Of a stretch of 64,000 nucleotides of DNA, positions 26,401-34,939 are shown piece after piece. Source of the DNA: Psychrobacillus sp044762855. GTDB taxonomy: Bacteria > Bacillota > Bacilli > Bacillales_A > Planococcaceae. How positions within the stretch are numbered: the stretch's first letter is position 1; each line of letters begins with the position of its first letter. Where the stretch lies: positions 1,116,001 to 1,180,000 of the forward strand of contig NZ_JBIWFB010000001.1 of the NCBI RefSeq assembly GCF_044762855.1, read 5' to 3'. The notes beneath the pieces are model-generated. The model was not told the DNA's origin and made no database searches. It worked only from the letters and a program-made list of their open reading frames with translations. The position numbers and the translations under genes are program-made.

Positions 26401-26437
26401 AAGCCTCTTAAAAGTTGTATACTTTTAGAGGCTTTTA
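26401..26437 (+). terminator. Probable terminator after trmFO
   Basis: AAGCCTCTTAAAAG pairs with CTTTTAGAGGCTT with one bulged base. The T tail is short and interrupted, so termination may be incomplete. Confidence 0.6.
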
Positions 26438-26464
26438 CTATGGAAATGTAACGGAGTTGTTGGG

Positions 26465-27358
26465 ATGAGTGAATCTGATAAATTACATGCTTTTTTAGAA
26501 TACATTCAATTAGAAAAAAATTACTCAAATCTGACCGTTCGCGAATATGAAAAAGATATAACACAATTTATCCAATTTCTTGAGATAGAAGGAGTAACTA
26601 ATTTAAACGATGTAGAGTATGTGCATGCGCGATTGTATGTAACAAATTTGTATGATGCGCAACATGCCAGAACTTCTATTTCTCGGAAAATATCTTCTAT
26701 ACGATCTTTCTATAAATTTTTGCATAGAGAATACAATATTCGAGATGATGCTTTCCAATCGTTATACCATCCCAAAAAAGAAACAAAATTGCCACATTTC
26801 TTTTATGAAGAAGAAATGGAGAAACTATTCGAAGCAAATAAGGGAACCGATCTATTATCCATCCGTAATATGGCAATCCTTGAATTACTATATGCGACTG
26901 GAATACGTGTAAGTGAACTTATATCCATCGAATTGCGTCATATTGATAGCAGCTACGGGGTCGTCCGTGTAATGGGAAAAGGTAGAAAAGAGCGGTATGT
27001 ACCAGTAGGTGATTTTGCGCTTTCTGCTGTAGAAGAATATATGTTAAATAGTAGACCGAAACTGATGAAGCATACTTCCCATCCTTTTTTATTCGTAAAC
27101 AATAGAGGAGGGCATTTAACGACATGGGGAGTACGGTATATTTTAAATGAAATGATGGAGAAAGCTTCTATGCATACAACCATTTATCCGCATATGCTGC
27201 GCCATACTTTTGCTACTCATTTGTTAAACAATGGAGCAGATCTGAGAAGTGTTCAAGAATTATTAGGCCATGAACATCTATCTTCTACGCAAGTATACAC
27301 TCATGTAACAAAAGAGCATTTACGAAAAACGTATATGAATGCTCATCCACGTGCATAG
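26465..27358 (+). CDS. xerC: Tyrosine recombinase XerC (CodV)
   Basis: With XerD it resolves chromosome dimers at dif. The 297-residue protein has an N-terminal SAM-like DNA-binding domain and a catalytic domain. The full catalytic set is visible: Arg148 (ATGIRVSEL), Lys172, His243-xx-Arg246 (HMLRHTFATHLL), His269 (LLGHEHL) and the nucleophile Tyr278 (STQVYTHV). It is the first gene of the codV-clpQ-clpY-codY type operon. ATG 26465 is chosen with a weak ribosome site. Confidence 0.95.
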   Translation: MSESDKLHAFLEYIQLEKNYSNLTVREYEKDITQFIQFLEIEGVTNLNDVEYVHARLYVTNLYDAQHARTSISRKISSIRSFYKFLHREYNIRDDAFQSLYHPKKETKLPHFFYEEEMEKLFEANKGTDLLSIRNMAILELLYATGIRVSELISIELRHIDSSYGVVRVMGKGRKERYVPVGDFALSAVEEYMLNSRPKLMKHTSHPFLFVNNRGGHLTTWGVRYILNEMMEKASMHTTIYPHMLRHTFATHLLNNGADLRSVQELLGHEHLSSTQVYTHVTKEHLRKTYMNAHPRA

Positions 27359-27407
27359 CATGCAGGCTATAACAGGTGAATTTGATCTATTGGAGGGAAT
27401 TGGTACA

Positions 27408-27956
27408 ATGTCTAATATTCATGCAACAACGATTTTTGCGGTTAGTCATAATGGAACTCATGCAATGGCAGGAGATGGGCAAGTTACATTAGGCAATCAA
27501 GTCGTAATGAAACACACAGCAAAAAAAGTTAGAAGATTATTTAACGGGAAAGTAGTAGCAGGATTTGCTGGTTCGGTAGCGGATGCATTTACCCTATTTG
27601 AAATGTTCGAAGGGAAACTGATGGAATATAACGGGAATCTTCAACGTGCCGCAGTAGAACTTGCTAAACAATGGCGAGGGGATAAAATGTTACGACAGCT
27701 AGAAGCGATGCTATTAGTAATGGATAGTAAAAATCTATTGCTCGTTTCTGGTACGGGGGAAGTAATTGAACCGGACGATGGTATTTTAGCTATTGGATCT
27801 GGTGGGAATTATGCCCTTGCCGCTGGAAGAGCATTAAAACAGTATGCTGGAGATAAAATGTCTGCAAAAGAAATTGCCGTTGCTTCTTTAACAACTGCTG
27901 CTGATATTTGTGTATTTACAAATCATCAAATTATTGTGGAGGTAATAGGCGAATGA
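27408..27956 (+). CDS. hslV: ATP-dependent protease subunit HslV (ClpQ/CodW)
   Basis: HslV is the peptidase of the HslUV proteasome-like complex. The 182-residue product starts MSNIHATTIFAVSHNG; the ribosome site TGGAGGG and alignment to B. subtilis support ATG 27408 over the in-frame ATG 27339. Typical HslV begins MTTI with an exposed N-terminal Thr. Here four residues (SNIH) precede the Ala-Thr-Thr segment, as in B. subtilis CodW, which uses an N-terminal Ser. DDGILAIGSGGNYALAA is conserved. It overlaps hslU by 4 bp. Confidence 0.95.
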   Translation: MSNIHATTIFAVSHNGTHAMAGDGQVTLGNQVVMKHTAKKVRRLFNGKVVAGFAGSVADAFTLFEMFEGKLMEYNGNLQRAAVELAKQWRGDKMLRQLEAMLLVMDSKNLLLVSGTGEVIEPDDGILAIGSGGNYALAAGRALKQYAGDKMSAKEIAVASLTTAADICVFTNHQIIVEVIGE

Positions 27957-29347
27957 AAGAAACAAACTTGACCCCAAAACAAATTACCGAGCATTTAAAT
28001 AAATATATCGTCGGACAGGAAACTGCAAAAAAAGCGGTAGCCGTAGCACTTCGAAATCGTTATCGACGACAATTGCTCCATGAAGAGATGAAAAACGAAG
28101 TCATACCGAAAAATATTTTAATGATCGGACCTACTGGTGTAGGGAAAACAGAAATTGCAAGACGAATTGCAAAACTGACAAAAGCTCCATTCGTAAAAGT
28201 GGAAGCAACTAAATTTACAGAAGTCGGGTATGTCGGTAGAGATGTGGAATCGATGGTAAGAGATTTAGTAGAAGCTGCGATTCGTATTGTAAAAGAAGAA
28301 AAAATGGAAGAAGTAAAAGATCAAGCCATTCGTTTAGCAAATGATGCAATAGTGAAATTACTTGTACCTTCCTTAAAGAAAAAGAATGCGAACCAGAATC
28401 CGTTTGAAGCTCTTTTTGGTGGAAAAGCCGACGAAGAAACTTCTGAGATAGAAGATACAGATGTACGTTTAAAACGCTCACAAATTGCCGAAGATTTAAG
28501 AGACGGAAAACTAGAAGATGAAATTGTAACGGTTGAAGTAACGGAAACAGCACCATCTCTTTTTGATGCATTGCAAGGCGGCGGAATGGAAAGCATGGGT
28601 ATGAATATGCAGGACGCGTTTTCTAGTTTAATGCCAAAGAAAAAGAAAAAAAGAAAAATGAAAGTGAAGGATGCCCGGAAAGTTTTAGTTCATGAAGAAG
28701 CGGGTAAGTTAATAGATAATGATGAGATTTCCCAAATTGCAATTGAAAAAACGGAACAATCCGGCATAATTTTTATCGATGAGATGGATAAGATTGCAAG
28801 CAGAAGTGGAAGTAATTCTTCTGCAGATGTTTCAAGAGAGGGTGTTCAACGAGATATTTTACCGATTGTTGAAGGTTCTACAGTAACGACTAAATACGGT
28901 GCTGTTAAAACAGATTATATTTTGTTCATCGCCGCTGGAGCTTTCCATATGTCGAAGCCGTCGGATCTTATTCCGGAATTGCAAGGGCGTTTCCCGATTC
29001 GTGTAGAATTGGAAAAGCTAACAAAAGATGATTTCGTCCGAATTTTAAAGGAGCCACAGCATTCTTTAGTAAAGCAATACGAGGCATTACTTCAAACTGA
29101 AGGTGTAACGATTGAATTTTCGGATGAAGCAATCGAACGCATTGGAGAAATCGCTTATGAAGTTAACCAAGAGACCGATAATATCGGAGCAAGAAGACTT
29201 CATACGATATTGGAGAAGATTTTAGAAGAACTTTCTTATGAAGCTTCCGACATATCACCGGCACATATTCAAATAACTCCAGCATATATCGATCAAAAAC
29301 TTGACAATATTGTGAAAAATAAAGATTTATCTCAGTTTATACTGTAG
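27953..29347 (+). CDS. hslU: HslU (ClpY) ATPase subunit of HslUV
   Basis: HslU unfolds substrates and feeds them to HslV. The 464-residue AAA+ protein has Walker A GPTGVGKTE and the pore loop GYVGRD. A variable charged I domain is inserted around residues 120-250. Walker B is IIFIDEMDKIA and the C-terminal sensor motif is IGARRLHTI. ATG 27953 sits in an ATGA overlap with hslV, so a longer upstream frame at 27908 is rejected. The C-terminal SQFIL fits HslU tails that dock into HslV. Confidence 0.96.
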   Translation: MKETNLTPKQITEHLNKYIVGQETAKKAVAVALRNRYRRQLLHEEMKNEVIPKNILMIGPTGVGKTEIARRIAKLTKAPFVKVEATKFTEVGYVGRDVESMVRDLVEAAIRIVKEEKMEEVKDQAIRLANDAIVKLLVPSLKKKNANQNPFEALFGGKADEETSEIEDTDVRLKRSQIAEDLRDGKLEDEIVTVEVTETAPSLFDALQGGGMESMGMNMQDAFSSLMPKKKKKRKMKVKDARKVLVHEEAGKLIDNDEISQIAIEKTEQSGIIFIDEMDKIASRSGSNSSADVSREGVQRDILPIVEGSTVTTKYGAVKTDYILFIAAGAFHMSKPSDLIPELQGRFPIRVELEKLTKDDFVRILKEPQHSLVKQYEALLQTEGVTIEFSDEAIERIGEIAYEVNQETDNIGARRLHTILEKILEELSYEASDISPAHIQITPAYIDQKLDNIVKNKDLSQFIL

Positions 29348-29383
29348 AATGGAATACTGGGTGTTTTCAACGGAACAATTGAA

Positions 29384-29398
29384 AAACTTTAGAAAATT
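29384..29398. promoter_or_regulatory. Candidate CodY box upstream of codY
   Basis: The 15-mer AAACTTTAGAAAATT matches the CodY consensus AATTTTCWGAAAATT at 12 of 15 positions. It lies 36 bp before the codY start codon, in the hslU-codY gap. This suggests autoregulation; no clear promoter was found beside it. Confidence 0.45.
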
Positions 29399-29433
29399 AA
29401 AAAAATTAATGAACCAAAATGGAGGATACAACA

Positions 29434-30213
29434 ATGAACTTATTAGACAAAACAAGAAAGATTAACTCGATGCTACAAGCATCTGCTGGTAAACCAGTTA
29501 ACTTTAAAGAAATGGCAGCAACATTAAGTGATGTTATCGAATGTAACGCATTCATCGTAAGCAGAAAAGGTAAACTACTTGGATTTGAAGTACATCAACA
29601 AATCGAAAACGAGCGTATGATTAAAATGATGGAAGAACGTCAATTCCCAGAAGATTACACAAAGAATTTGTTTGCTGTAAATGAAACATCATCTAACTTA
29701 GACGTATATAGCCAACATTCTGTATTCCCTGAAGAAAACCGTGAACTATTTAAAGAAGGTTTAACAACAATTGTCCCAATTATCGGTGGCGGTGAACGTT
29801 TAGGAACATTAATCTTAGGTCGTTTAAAACAAGAATTCCATGATGATGATTTAATTCTTGGTGAATATGGTGCAACAGTAGTTGGTATGGAAATCCTACG
29901 TGAAAAATCAGAAGAAATTGAAGAAGAAGCACGTAGCAAAGCAGTTGTTCAAATGGCGATTAATTCATTATCATATAGTGAATTAGAAGCAATTGAGCAT
30001 ATTTTCGAAGAACTAGATGGTAACGAAGGTTTACTTGTTGCATCTAAAATCGCTGACCGTGTAGGTATTACTCGTTCAGTAATCGTTAACGCACTACGTA
30101 AACTAGAAAGTGCTGGCGTAATCGAATCAAGATCATTAGGAATGAAAGGAACTTATATTAAAGTTCTTAACGACAAATTCCTTGCTGAATTAGCTCAATT
30201 AAAAATGAAATAA
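29434..30213 (+). CDS. codY: GTP-sensing transcriptional repressor CodY
   Basis: CodY represses stationary-phase, amino acid and motility genes when GTP and branched-chain amino acids are plentiful. The 259-residue protein, identical in length to that of B. subtilis, has an N-terminal GAF domain that binds Ile/Val (ETSSNLD, GLTTIVPIIGGGERLGTLIL). The C-terminal winged helix-turn-helix contains NEGLLVASKIADRVGITRSV. ATG 29434 follows TGGAGGA; an in-frame ATG at 29419 precedes that site and is rejected. It lies directly upstream of the flagellar operon. Confidence 0.98.
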   Translation: MNLLDKTRKINSMLQASAGKPVNFKEMAATLSDVIECNAFIVSRKGKLLGFEVHQQIENERMIKMMEERQFPEDYTKNLFAVNETSSNLDVYSQHSVFPEENRELFKEGLTTIVPIIGGGERLGTLILGRLKQEFHDDDLILGEYGATVVGMEILREKSEEIEEEARSKAVVQMAINSLSYSELEAIEHIFEELDGNEGLLVASKIADRVGITRSVIVNALRKLESAGVIESRSLGMKGTYIKVLNDKFLAELAQLKMK

Positions 30214-30230
30214 TAAGTAAAATAATTGAG

Positions 30231-30263
30231 CCTCTTCTACTTAATTGTGGAAGAGGTTTTTTG
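30231..30263 (+). terminator. Rho-independent terminator after codY
   Basis: A 10-bp stem with one G-U pair (CCTCTTCTAC at 30231-30240 with GTGGAAGAGG at 30247-30256) around TTAATT is followed by six T residues. Confidence 0.92.
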
Positions 30264-30961
30264 TGTGGTATTAAGGCTTAAATTTGTTATTTTAAGAATT
30301 AGTTCATCAAATCTATTCACTGGGTTTACACAGTGAAAACACAAAGGGAAATACTGACTTATAAGGCGTTAATATTGGTGGAAAGTGGTTGTATAAGAGA
30401 ATCGCCGCTCAAATACGACTAACCACCCACTGAAAAGGACCTATTTCTCCTGGTAACACTTTACTTACTGGAAAGCTGTCTTTTGCTAATCAGGCATTAT
30501 TATCCTTTCGTCTTTATAAAAGATAATCATATTCAAGGAAATCTTTGTCGAAGTATAAGACTCACCATCACCGCTCTTATTTTTACAATTACGAAAGGTG
30601 AAGGAAATGAGTGTTAAGCGATATTCCATTTAAGCAAATTACTCATGAATTGAAGGGATAATAATCAATAATTTGATAATATGGCTCGCAAGTCTTATAT
30701 TTGAGATTATTCTGATATTAAGAATTTGTGAAATTTGATAGTTTATGATTGATTTTTAGAGGGAATGTATGTAAAAATTAACAATTGAATAGAATGGACA
30801 ATAAAAAGTCGAAAGTTAGCGAAAAAAAGGAAAAAAGACCTATTAATTCGTGGGAAATTGAATAGACACATTGTAACGTTTTCATTACAATTAGATTATT
30901 GTGATTTTCATAGATTATTATTATTTATAAAAGACAAGAAAGTAAAAAAGAGGTGAAATAG
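30264..30961. other. Gene-free region upstream of the fla/che operon
   Basis: No open frame of useful size and no recognisable relic was found in these 698 bp. Visible pairings are TTCACTG/CAGTGAA (30316-30322 and 30331-30337) and GTGGTT/AACCAC (30385-30390 and 30421-30426). The right half is very AT-rich. A 7-bp inverted repeat ATTGTAA/TTACAAT (30870-30876, 30885-30891) lies where an operon promoter is expected. A weak SigA candidate is TTGTAA (30871), 17 bp, GATTAT (30894). No convincing SigD site was seen. Confidence 0.5.
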
Positions 30962-31357
30962 TTGGGTATATTTGGTGGGACAATTTCAAATTTGGAAAGA
31001 GGATTAGATTTCTCAGCGGCGAAACAAAAGACAATTGCTCAAAATATAGCGAATGTTGACACACCGAATTACAAAGCAAGAAGTGTAAGTTTTAACGAAT
31101 TTCTTACAGATGCCAAAAAAACTACGATAGCTGCTCATCGTACAGACCAAAAGCATATGATTTTTGGCACTCAAACTAGTACATCTGGAGTATTCGACTA
31201 TCAAAATTTCCGCTACAGCAACAATGGAAATGGAGTCGATATGGATAAGGAACAAGCAAATCTTGCGACTAATCAACTATACTATAATGCTTTGGTTGAC
31301 CGAGTAAGTGGGAAGTTAAATACGCTACAAACCGTTATTAAAGGAGGAAGCAGATAA
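30962..31357 (+). CDS. flgB: Flagellar basal-body rod protein FlgB
   Basis: FlgB is a proximal rod subunit exported by the flagellar type III apparatus. The 131-residue product has the rod/hook family signature QKTIAQNIANVDTPNYKARSVSF near the N-terminus and a C-terminal helix that pairs with it. There is no cleaved signal. It starts at TTG 30962 with the ribosome site GAGGTG six bases upstream. It is the first gene of the long fla/che operon, and its stop overlaps the flgC start by one base. Confidence 0.95.
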   Translation: MGIFGGTISNLERGLDFSAAKQKTIAQNIANVDTPNYKARSVSFNEFLTDAKKTTIAAHRTDQKHMIFGTQTSTSGVFDYQNFRYSNNGNGVDMDKEQANLATNQLYYNALVDRVSGKLNTLQTVIKGGSR

Positions 31358-31818
31358 TGTCGATTTTTCATGGGATGAATACAACGGCTTCCGCTTTAAC
31401 AGCGCAACGGCTTCGAATGGATGTCATTTCTTCCAATATGGCAAATGTTGATACGACTCGTGCAAAATTTGTCGATGGTCAGTGGCAGCCTTATAGAAAA
31501 AAGACGGTTACATTACAACCATTAGAAGGGAATTTTTCGAACTTCTTAAACGTAGCTATGGGAACTGCCAATAAAGATAGTTTAGGGCATGGTGTGAAAG
31601 TGTCGAAAATAAATGAAGATACAGAAACGCCATTCAAATTAGTGTATGACCCGACGCATATAGATGCGAATGAGGAAGGGTATGTAGAAATGCCTAATGT
31701 TGACCCCTTAAAAGAGATGGTTGACTTAATATCAGCCACACGCTCTTATGAAGCGAATGTCACAGTTTTTAATGCTAACAAATCGATGTTATCGAAAGCA
31801 TTAGAAATTGGAAAATAA
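31357..31818 (+). CDS. flgC: Flagellar basal-body rod protein FlgC
   Basis: FlgC is another proximal rod component. The 153-residue protein has the N-terminal LRMDVISSNMANVDTTR motif. The conserved C-terminal segment is MVDLISATRSYEANVTVFNANKSMLSKALEIGK. Length agrees with Bacillus FlgC (150). It overlaps flgB by one base (TAATG) with AAAGGAGG upstream, so expression is coupled. Confidence 0.96.
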   Translation: MSIFHGMNTTASALTAQRLRMDVISSNMANVDTTRAKFVDGQWQPYRKKTVTLQPLEGNFSNFLNVAMGTANKDSLGHGVKVSKINEDTETPFKLVYDPTHIDANEEGYVEMPNVDPLKEMVDLISATRSYEANVTVFNANKSMLSKALEIGK

Positions 31819-31841
31819 GAAGAAAGAAGGTCTAAACTAAA

Positions 31842-32147
31842 ATGGCAATAGAATCTGTTTCATTATTTAATCCTTCCCAAATAAATCCAACCTCTACGAC
31901 TTCAAAAGTGAGTTCCGCTGAAGCACAAGAGAAATTTGGTGATTTTTTGAAAGGCGCAATTGATTCTGTAAATGCAAATCAAAAAGCTTCTGATGTTGCA
32001 ACAGAAAAATTAATTCGTGGAGAAAATATAGAATTGCATGATGTGATGATTGCTTCTCAAAAAGCAAGTATTACATTGAATGCAACTTTAGAAATTCGAA
32101 ACAAAGTAATTGAAGCGTACCAAGAAATCATGCGAATGCCAGTCTAA
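31842..32147 (+). CDS. fliE: Flagellar hook-basal body complex protein FliE
   Basis: FliE joins the MS ring to the rod and is the first substrate of the flagellar exporter. The 101-residue product is Ser/Thr-rich at the N-terminus. It has the conserved C-terminal block ENIELHDVMIASQKASITLNATLEIRNKVIEAYQEIMRMPV. It lies 23 bp after flgC and 57 bp before fliF. Confidence 0.95.
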   Translation: MAIESVSLFNPSQINPTSTTSKVSSAEAQEKFGDFLKGAIDSVNANQKASDVATEKLIRGENIELHDVMIASQKASITLNATLEIRNKVIEAYQEIMRMPV

Positions 32148-32204
32148 ACCCTCGGTTATCGCTAAATATCGAGCAAAAATATTCACCATAACCGGAGGAT
32201 ACAA

Positions 32205-33794
32205 ATGAATGATCGTATAAAAAAAATAACCAATGATATAACCTTGTTTTGGAAAAGTAGAACAAAGGCGCAAAAAGGGACAATGATAGGAAGCGTCTTA
32301 GCGGTTATACTACTTGCCGCTATACTTACTTACTTCTTAACAAAAACAGAATTTGTTCCTCTTTACTCAGATGTTTCACCTTCTGAAATAGGGCGTATAA
32401 AAGAAACATTAGATGCACAAGGAGTACCAAATGAAATTGCAGCTGGTGGGACATCCATTTCTGTTCCTGCAGATCAAGTTGATACATTATTAGTACAACT
32501 GGCAGCGGAAGGATTTCCACAATCAGGAATGATTGACTATAGCTTCTTTTCACAAAATGCTGGTTTTGGTATGACAGACAACGAATTTAACGTATTAAAA
32601 TTAGCTTCTATGCAAACAGAATTAGCTAATTTGATAAAAGGTGTTAAAGGGATAAAAGATGCGCAAGTCATGATTACATTACCTGAAGAAAGCGTGTTTC
32701 TATCACAAAGCAATGATGCAGCAAGTGCAGCAATTATTTTAAATACTGAACCGGGATATCAATTTACGGAATCTCAAATAACGTCTTTATACAACTTAGT
32801 TTCTAGATCTGTTCCGAACTTATCAACAGAAGATATTACGATCCGAAATCAGTATTTAGAGTATTTTGATATGGCACAAGCTACTAATGGAGCTGGTGGT
32901 ACAAGTGTAACCGATCAAATGACGATTAAAAAGACTATAGAACGGGACCTACAAAGACAAGTACAAACGATGTTAGGTACTTTAATGGGGCAAGACAAAG
33001 TAGTCGTATCGGTTACTACAGATATCGATTTCCAACAAGAAAACAGAGAAGAAAATTTAGTACTTCCTGTAGATGAAGAAAACATGGCTGGTATTGAGAT
33101 TAGTGCACAGCGTATTTCAGAAACATTCACAGGAAATAACCCTGTCGCAGGTGGTACACCGCAAGCAGAAGATGCAACAGATAACTTTACAAATTATGTA
33201 GAAGGCTCTACTGCCAACGGAGATTATGAAAGAACCGAAGATATGATCAACAGTGAAGTTAATCGAATCCGTAAAGAAATTGTCGAAAGTCCTTACAAAA
33301 TTAGAGACATCGGTATTCAAGTAATGGTCGAACCACCAAATCCAGAAGATATTGCCTCTATGCCAACTGGTGTACAAGGTGATATTGAACAGATTCTTGC
33401 AACGATTATTCGAACTTCAATTGACAAAGACGAAGTAACAGAATTGACAGAAGCGCAACTACAAGAAAAAATAGTCGTGTCTGTACAACCGTTTAACGGT
33501 AAAGCGGTAACGACTGCAGAAACGAATACTACAATTCCTTGGTGGGTGTACGTAATTGGAGGAATTTTACTTGTAGCTATTATTCTACTAGTCATCTTTA
33601 TCATTCGATCTAGAAGAAAAGAACAGGAAGAAGAAATTATCCTAGAAGAACAGCGCGAAGAATTGAAAATAGATGACGTTAATGATGAAAAAGAAACCGA
33701 AGCTACATTAAGACGAAAACAACTAGAAAAAATGGCAAAAGACAAACCAGAAGATTTCGCGAAGTTGTTACGTACTTGGATAACAGAGGATTAA
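32205..33794 (+). CDS. fliF: Flagellar MS-ring protein FliF
   Basis: FliF forms the membrane ring that nucleates flagellar assembly. The 529-residue protein has one membrane span near residues 25-47 and a second near 445-470 (WWVYVIGGILLVAIILLVIF). A large periplasmic-side domain with the YscJ/FliF fold (VKGIKDAQVMITLPEES) lies between them. The C-terminal tail EDFAKLLRTWITED binds FliG. A perfect 28-bp palindrome overlaps its stop codon. Confidence 0.96.
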   Translation: MNDRIKKITNDITLFWKSRTKAQKGTMIGSVLAVILLAAILTYFLTKTEFVPLYSDVSPSEIGRIKETLDAQGVPNEIAAGGTSISVPADQVDTLLVQLAAEGFPQSGMIDYSFFSQNAGFGMTDNEFNVLKLASMQTELANLIKGVKGIKDAQVMITLPEESVFLSQSNDAASAAIILNTEPGYQFTESQITSLYNLVSRSVPNLSTEDITIRNQYLEYFDMAQATNGAGGTSVTDQMTIKKTIERDLQRQVQTMLGTLMGQDKVVVSVTTDIDFQQENREENLVLPVDEENMAGIEISAQRISETFTGNNPVAGGTPQAEDATDNFTNYVEGSTANGDYERTEDMINSEVNRIRKEIVESPYKIRDIGIQVMVEPPNPEDIASMPTGVQGDIEQILATIIRTSIDKDEVTELTEAQLQEKIVVSVQPFNGKAVTTAETNTTIPWWVYVIGGILLVAIILLVIFIIRSRRKEQEEEIILEEQREELKIDDVNDEKETEATLRRKQLEKMAKDKPEDFAKLLRTWITED

Positions 33795-33910
33795 CTTTAT
33801 TCTGGAGAATAAAGTTAATCCTTCGGAGGTTGTCACAGATTTTGAAAGGTCGTTAATTGCGTGTGTGAGCGCAATTAACATCTGGACACAATTACGCAGA
33901 GGCGTAATTG
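33791..33910 (+). promoter_or_regulatory. Three consecutive perfect hairpins between fliF and fliG
   Basis: H1 spans 33791-33818 (13-bp arms starting TTAACTTTATTCT, 2-nt centre). H2 spans 33852-33879 (GTTAATTGCG/CGCAATTAAC, 8-nt loop). H3 spans 33889-33910 (CAATTACGC/GCGTAATTG, AGAG loop). None has a T run, so they are unlikely to be terminators. H3 ends four bases before the fliG ribosome site. An mRNA processing, stability or translation-control role is inferred. Confidence 0.8.
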
Positions 33911-33925
33911 ATTGGGGGGACGGCT

Positions 33926-34939
33926 ATGAATAAAAAAGAAAAAGAACTTAGTGGCAAACAAAAAGCCGCGCTCTTGTTAATTTCTCTTGGACCTGAAGTG
34001 TCAGCTTCCATTTATAAACATTTAAATGAAGAAGAAATCGAGCGCTTGACCTTGGAGATCTCTGGAGTGAAAAAAGTCGAACCAGAAATTAAAGAAGATA
34101 TTATAGAAGAATTTCATAATATTGCACTTGCCCAAGATTATATTTCACAAGGCGGTATCGGGTATGCGAAAACAGTGCTGGAAAAAGCACTTGGCTCAGA
34201 GCATGCCCAAGCGATCATTAATCGTTTAACATCATCTTTGCAAGTGAGACCTTTTGACTTTGCAAGAAGAGCTGAACCGACGCAATTATTTAATTTCATT
34301 CAAAATGAGCATCCACAAACCATTGCACTTATCTTATCTTATTTAGAAGCACAGCAAGCAGGAATTATTCTTTCTTCATTGCCACAAGAAATGCAGGCAG
34401 ATATTGCAAAACGGATTGCGACGATGGATTCTACGTCCCCTGAAGTAATAAGTGAAATTGAATCGGTGTTAGAAAGAAAACTTTCATCAACAGTTACGCA
34501 AGATTATACCGAAACTGGTGGAGTCGATGCGGTTGTTGAAGTATTGAACGGAGTCGACCGTACAACCGAAAAAACAATTTTGGATGCATTAGAAATTCAA
34601 GATCCAGAACTTGCAGAAGAGATCAAAAAACGCATGTTTGTATTCGAAGATATTGTCACATTGGACAATCGTTCTATTCAACGCGTTATTCGTGATTGTG
34701 AAAATGAAGATTTACTTCTATCGATGAAAGTTTCGAGCGAAGAAGTAAAAGACGTTATTTTTCGGAATATGTCTACTCGTATGGCTGAAACGTTTAAAGA
34801 AGAAATGGAATTTATGGGTCCAGTTCGATTACGTGATGTGGAAGAAGCACAATCTCGTATCGTCACAGTTATTCGTAGATTAGAAGATGCAGGCGAAATC
34901 ATTATTGCACGTGGTGGAGGAGATGACATTATTGTCTAG
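33926..34939 (+). CDS. fliG: Flagellar motor switch protein FliG
   Basis: FliG sits on the MS ring and contacts the stators; its C-terminal charged helix transmits torque. The 337-residue protein begins NKKEKELSGKQKAALLLISLG. It has the middle-domain motif NEHPQTIALILSYL and the C-terminal torque segment LDNRSIQRVIRDCENEDLLLSMKV. TTG 33908 is rejected because the ribosome site GGGGGGA follows it. Three RNA hairpins lie just upstream. Confidence 0.96.
   Translation: MNKKEKELSGKQKAALLLISLGPEVSASIYKHLNEEEIERLTLEISGVKKVEPEIKEDIIEEFHNIALAQDYISQGGIGYAKTVLEKALGSEHAQAIINRLTSSLQVRPFDFARRAEPTQLFNFIQNEHPQTIALILSYLEAQQAGIILSSLPQEMQADIAKRIATMDSTSPEVISEIESVLERKLSSTVTQDYTETGGVDAVVEVLNGVDRTTEKTILDALEIQDPELAEEIKKRMFVFEDIVTLDNRSIQRVIRDCENEDLLLSMKVSSEEVKDVIFRNMSTRMAETFKEEMEFMGPVRLRDVEEAQSRIVTVIRRLEDAGEIIIARGGGDDIIV

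Noticed and set aside
30901..30920. CodY box upstream of flgB
   Set aside because: The best segment (GATTTTCATAGATTA) matches the consensus at only about 10 of 15 positions, too weak to report in AT-rich DNA.
33842..33856. Very short leader peptide (TTG AAA GGT CGT TAA) before fliG
   Set aside because: Four codons with loose spacing to GGAGG and no evidence of translation; the hairpins explain the region better.
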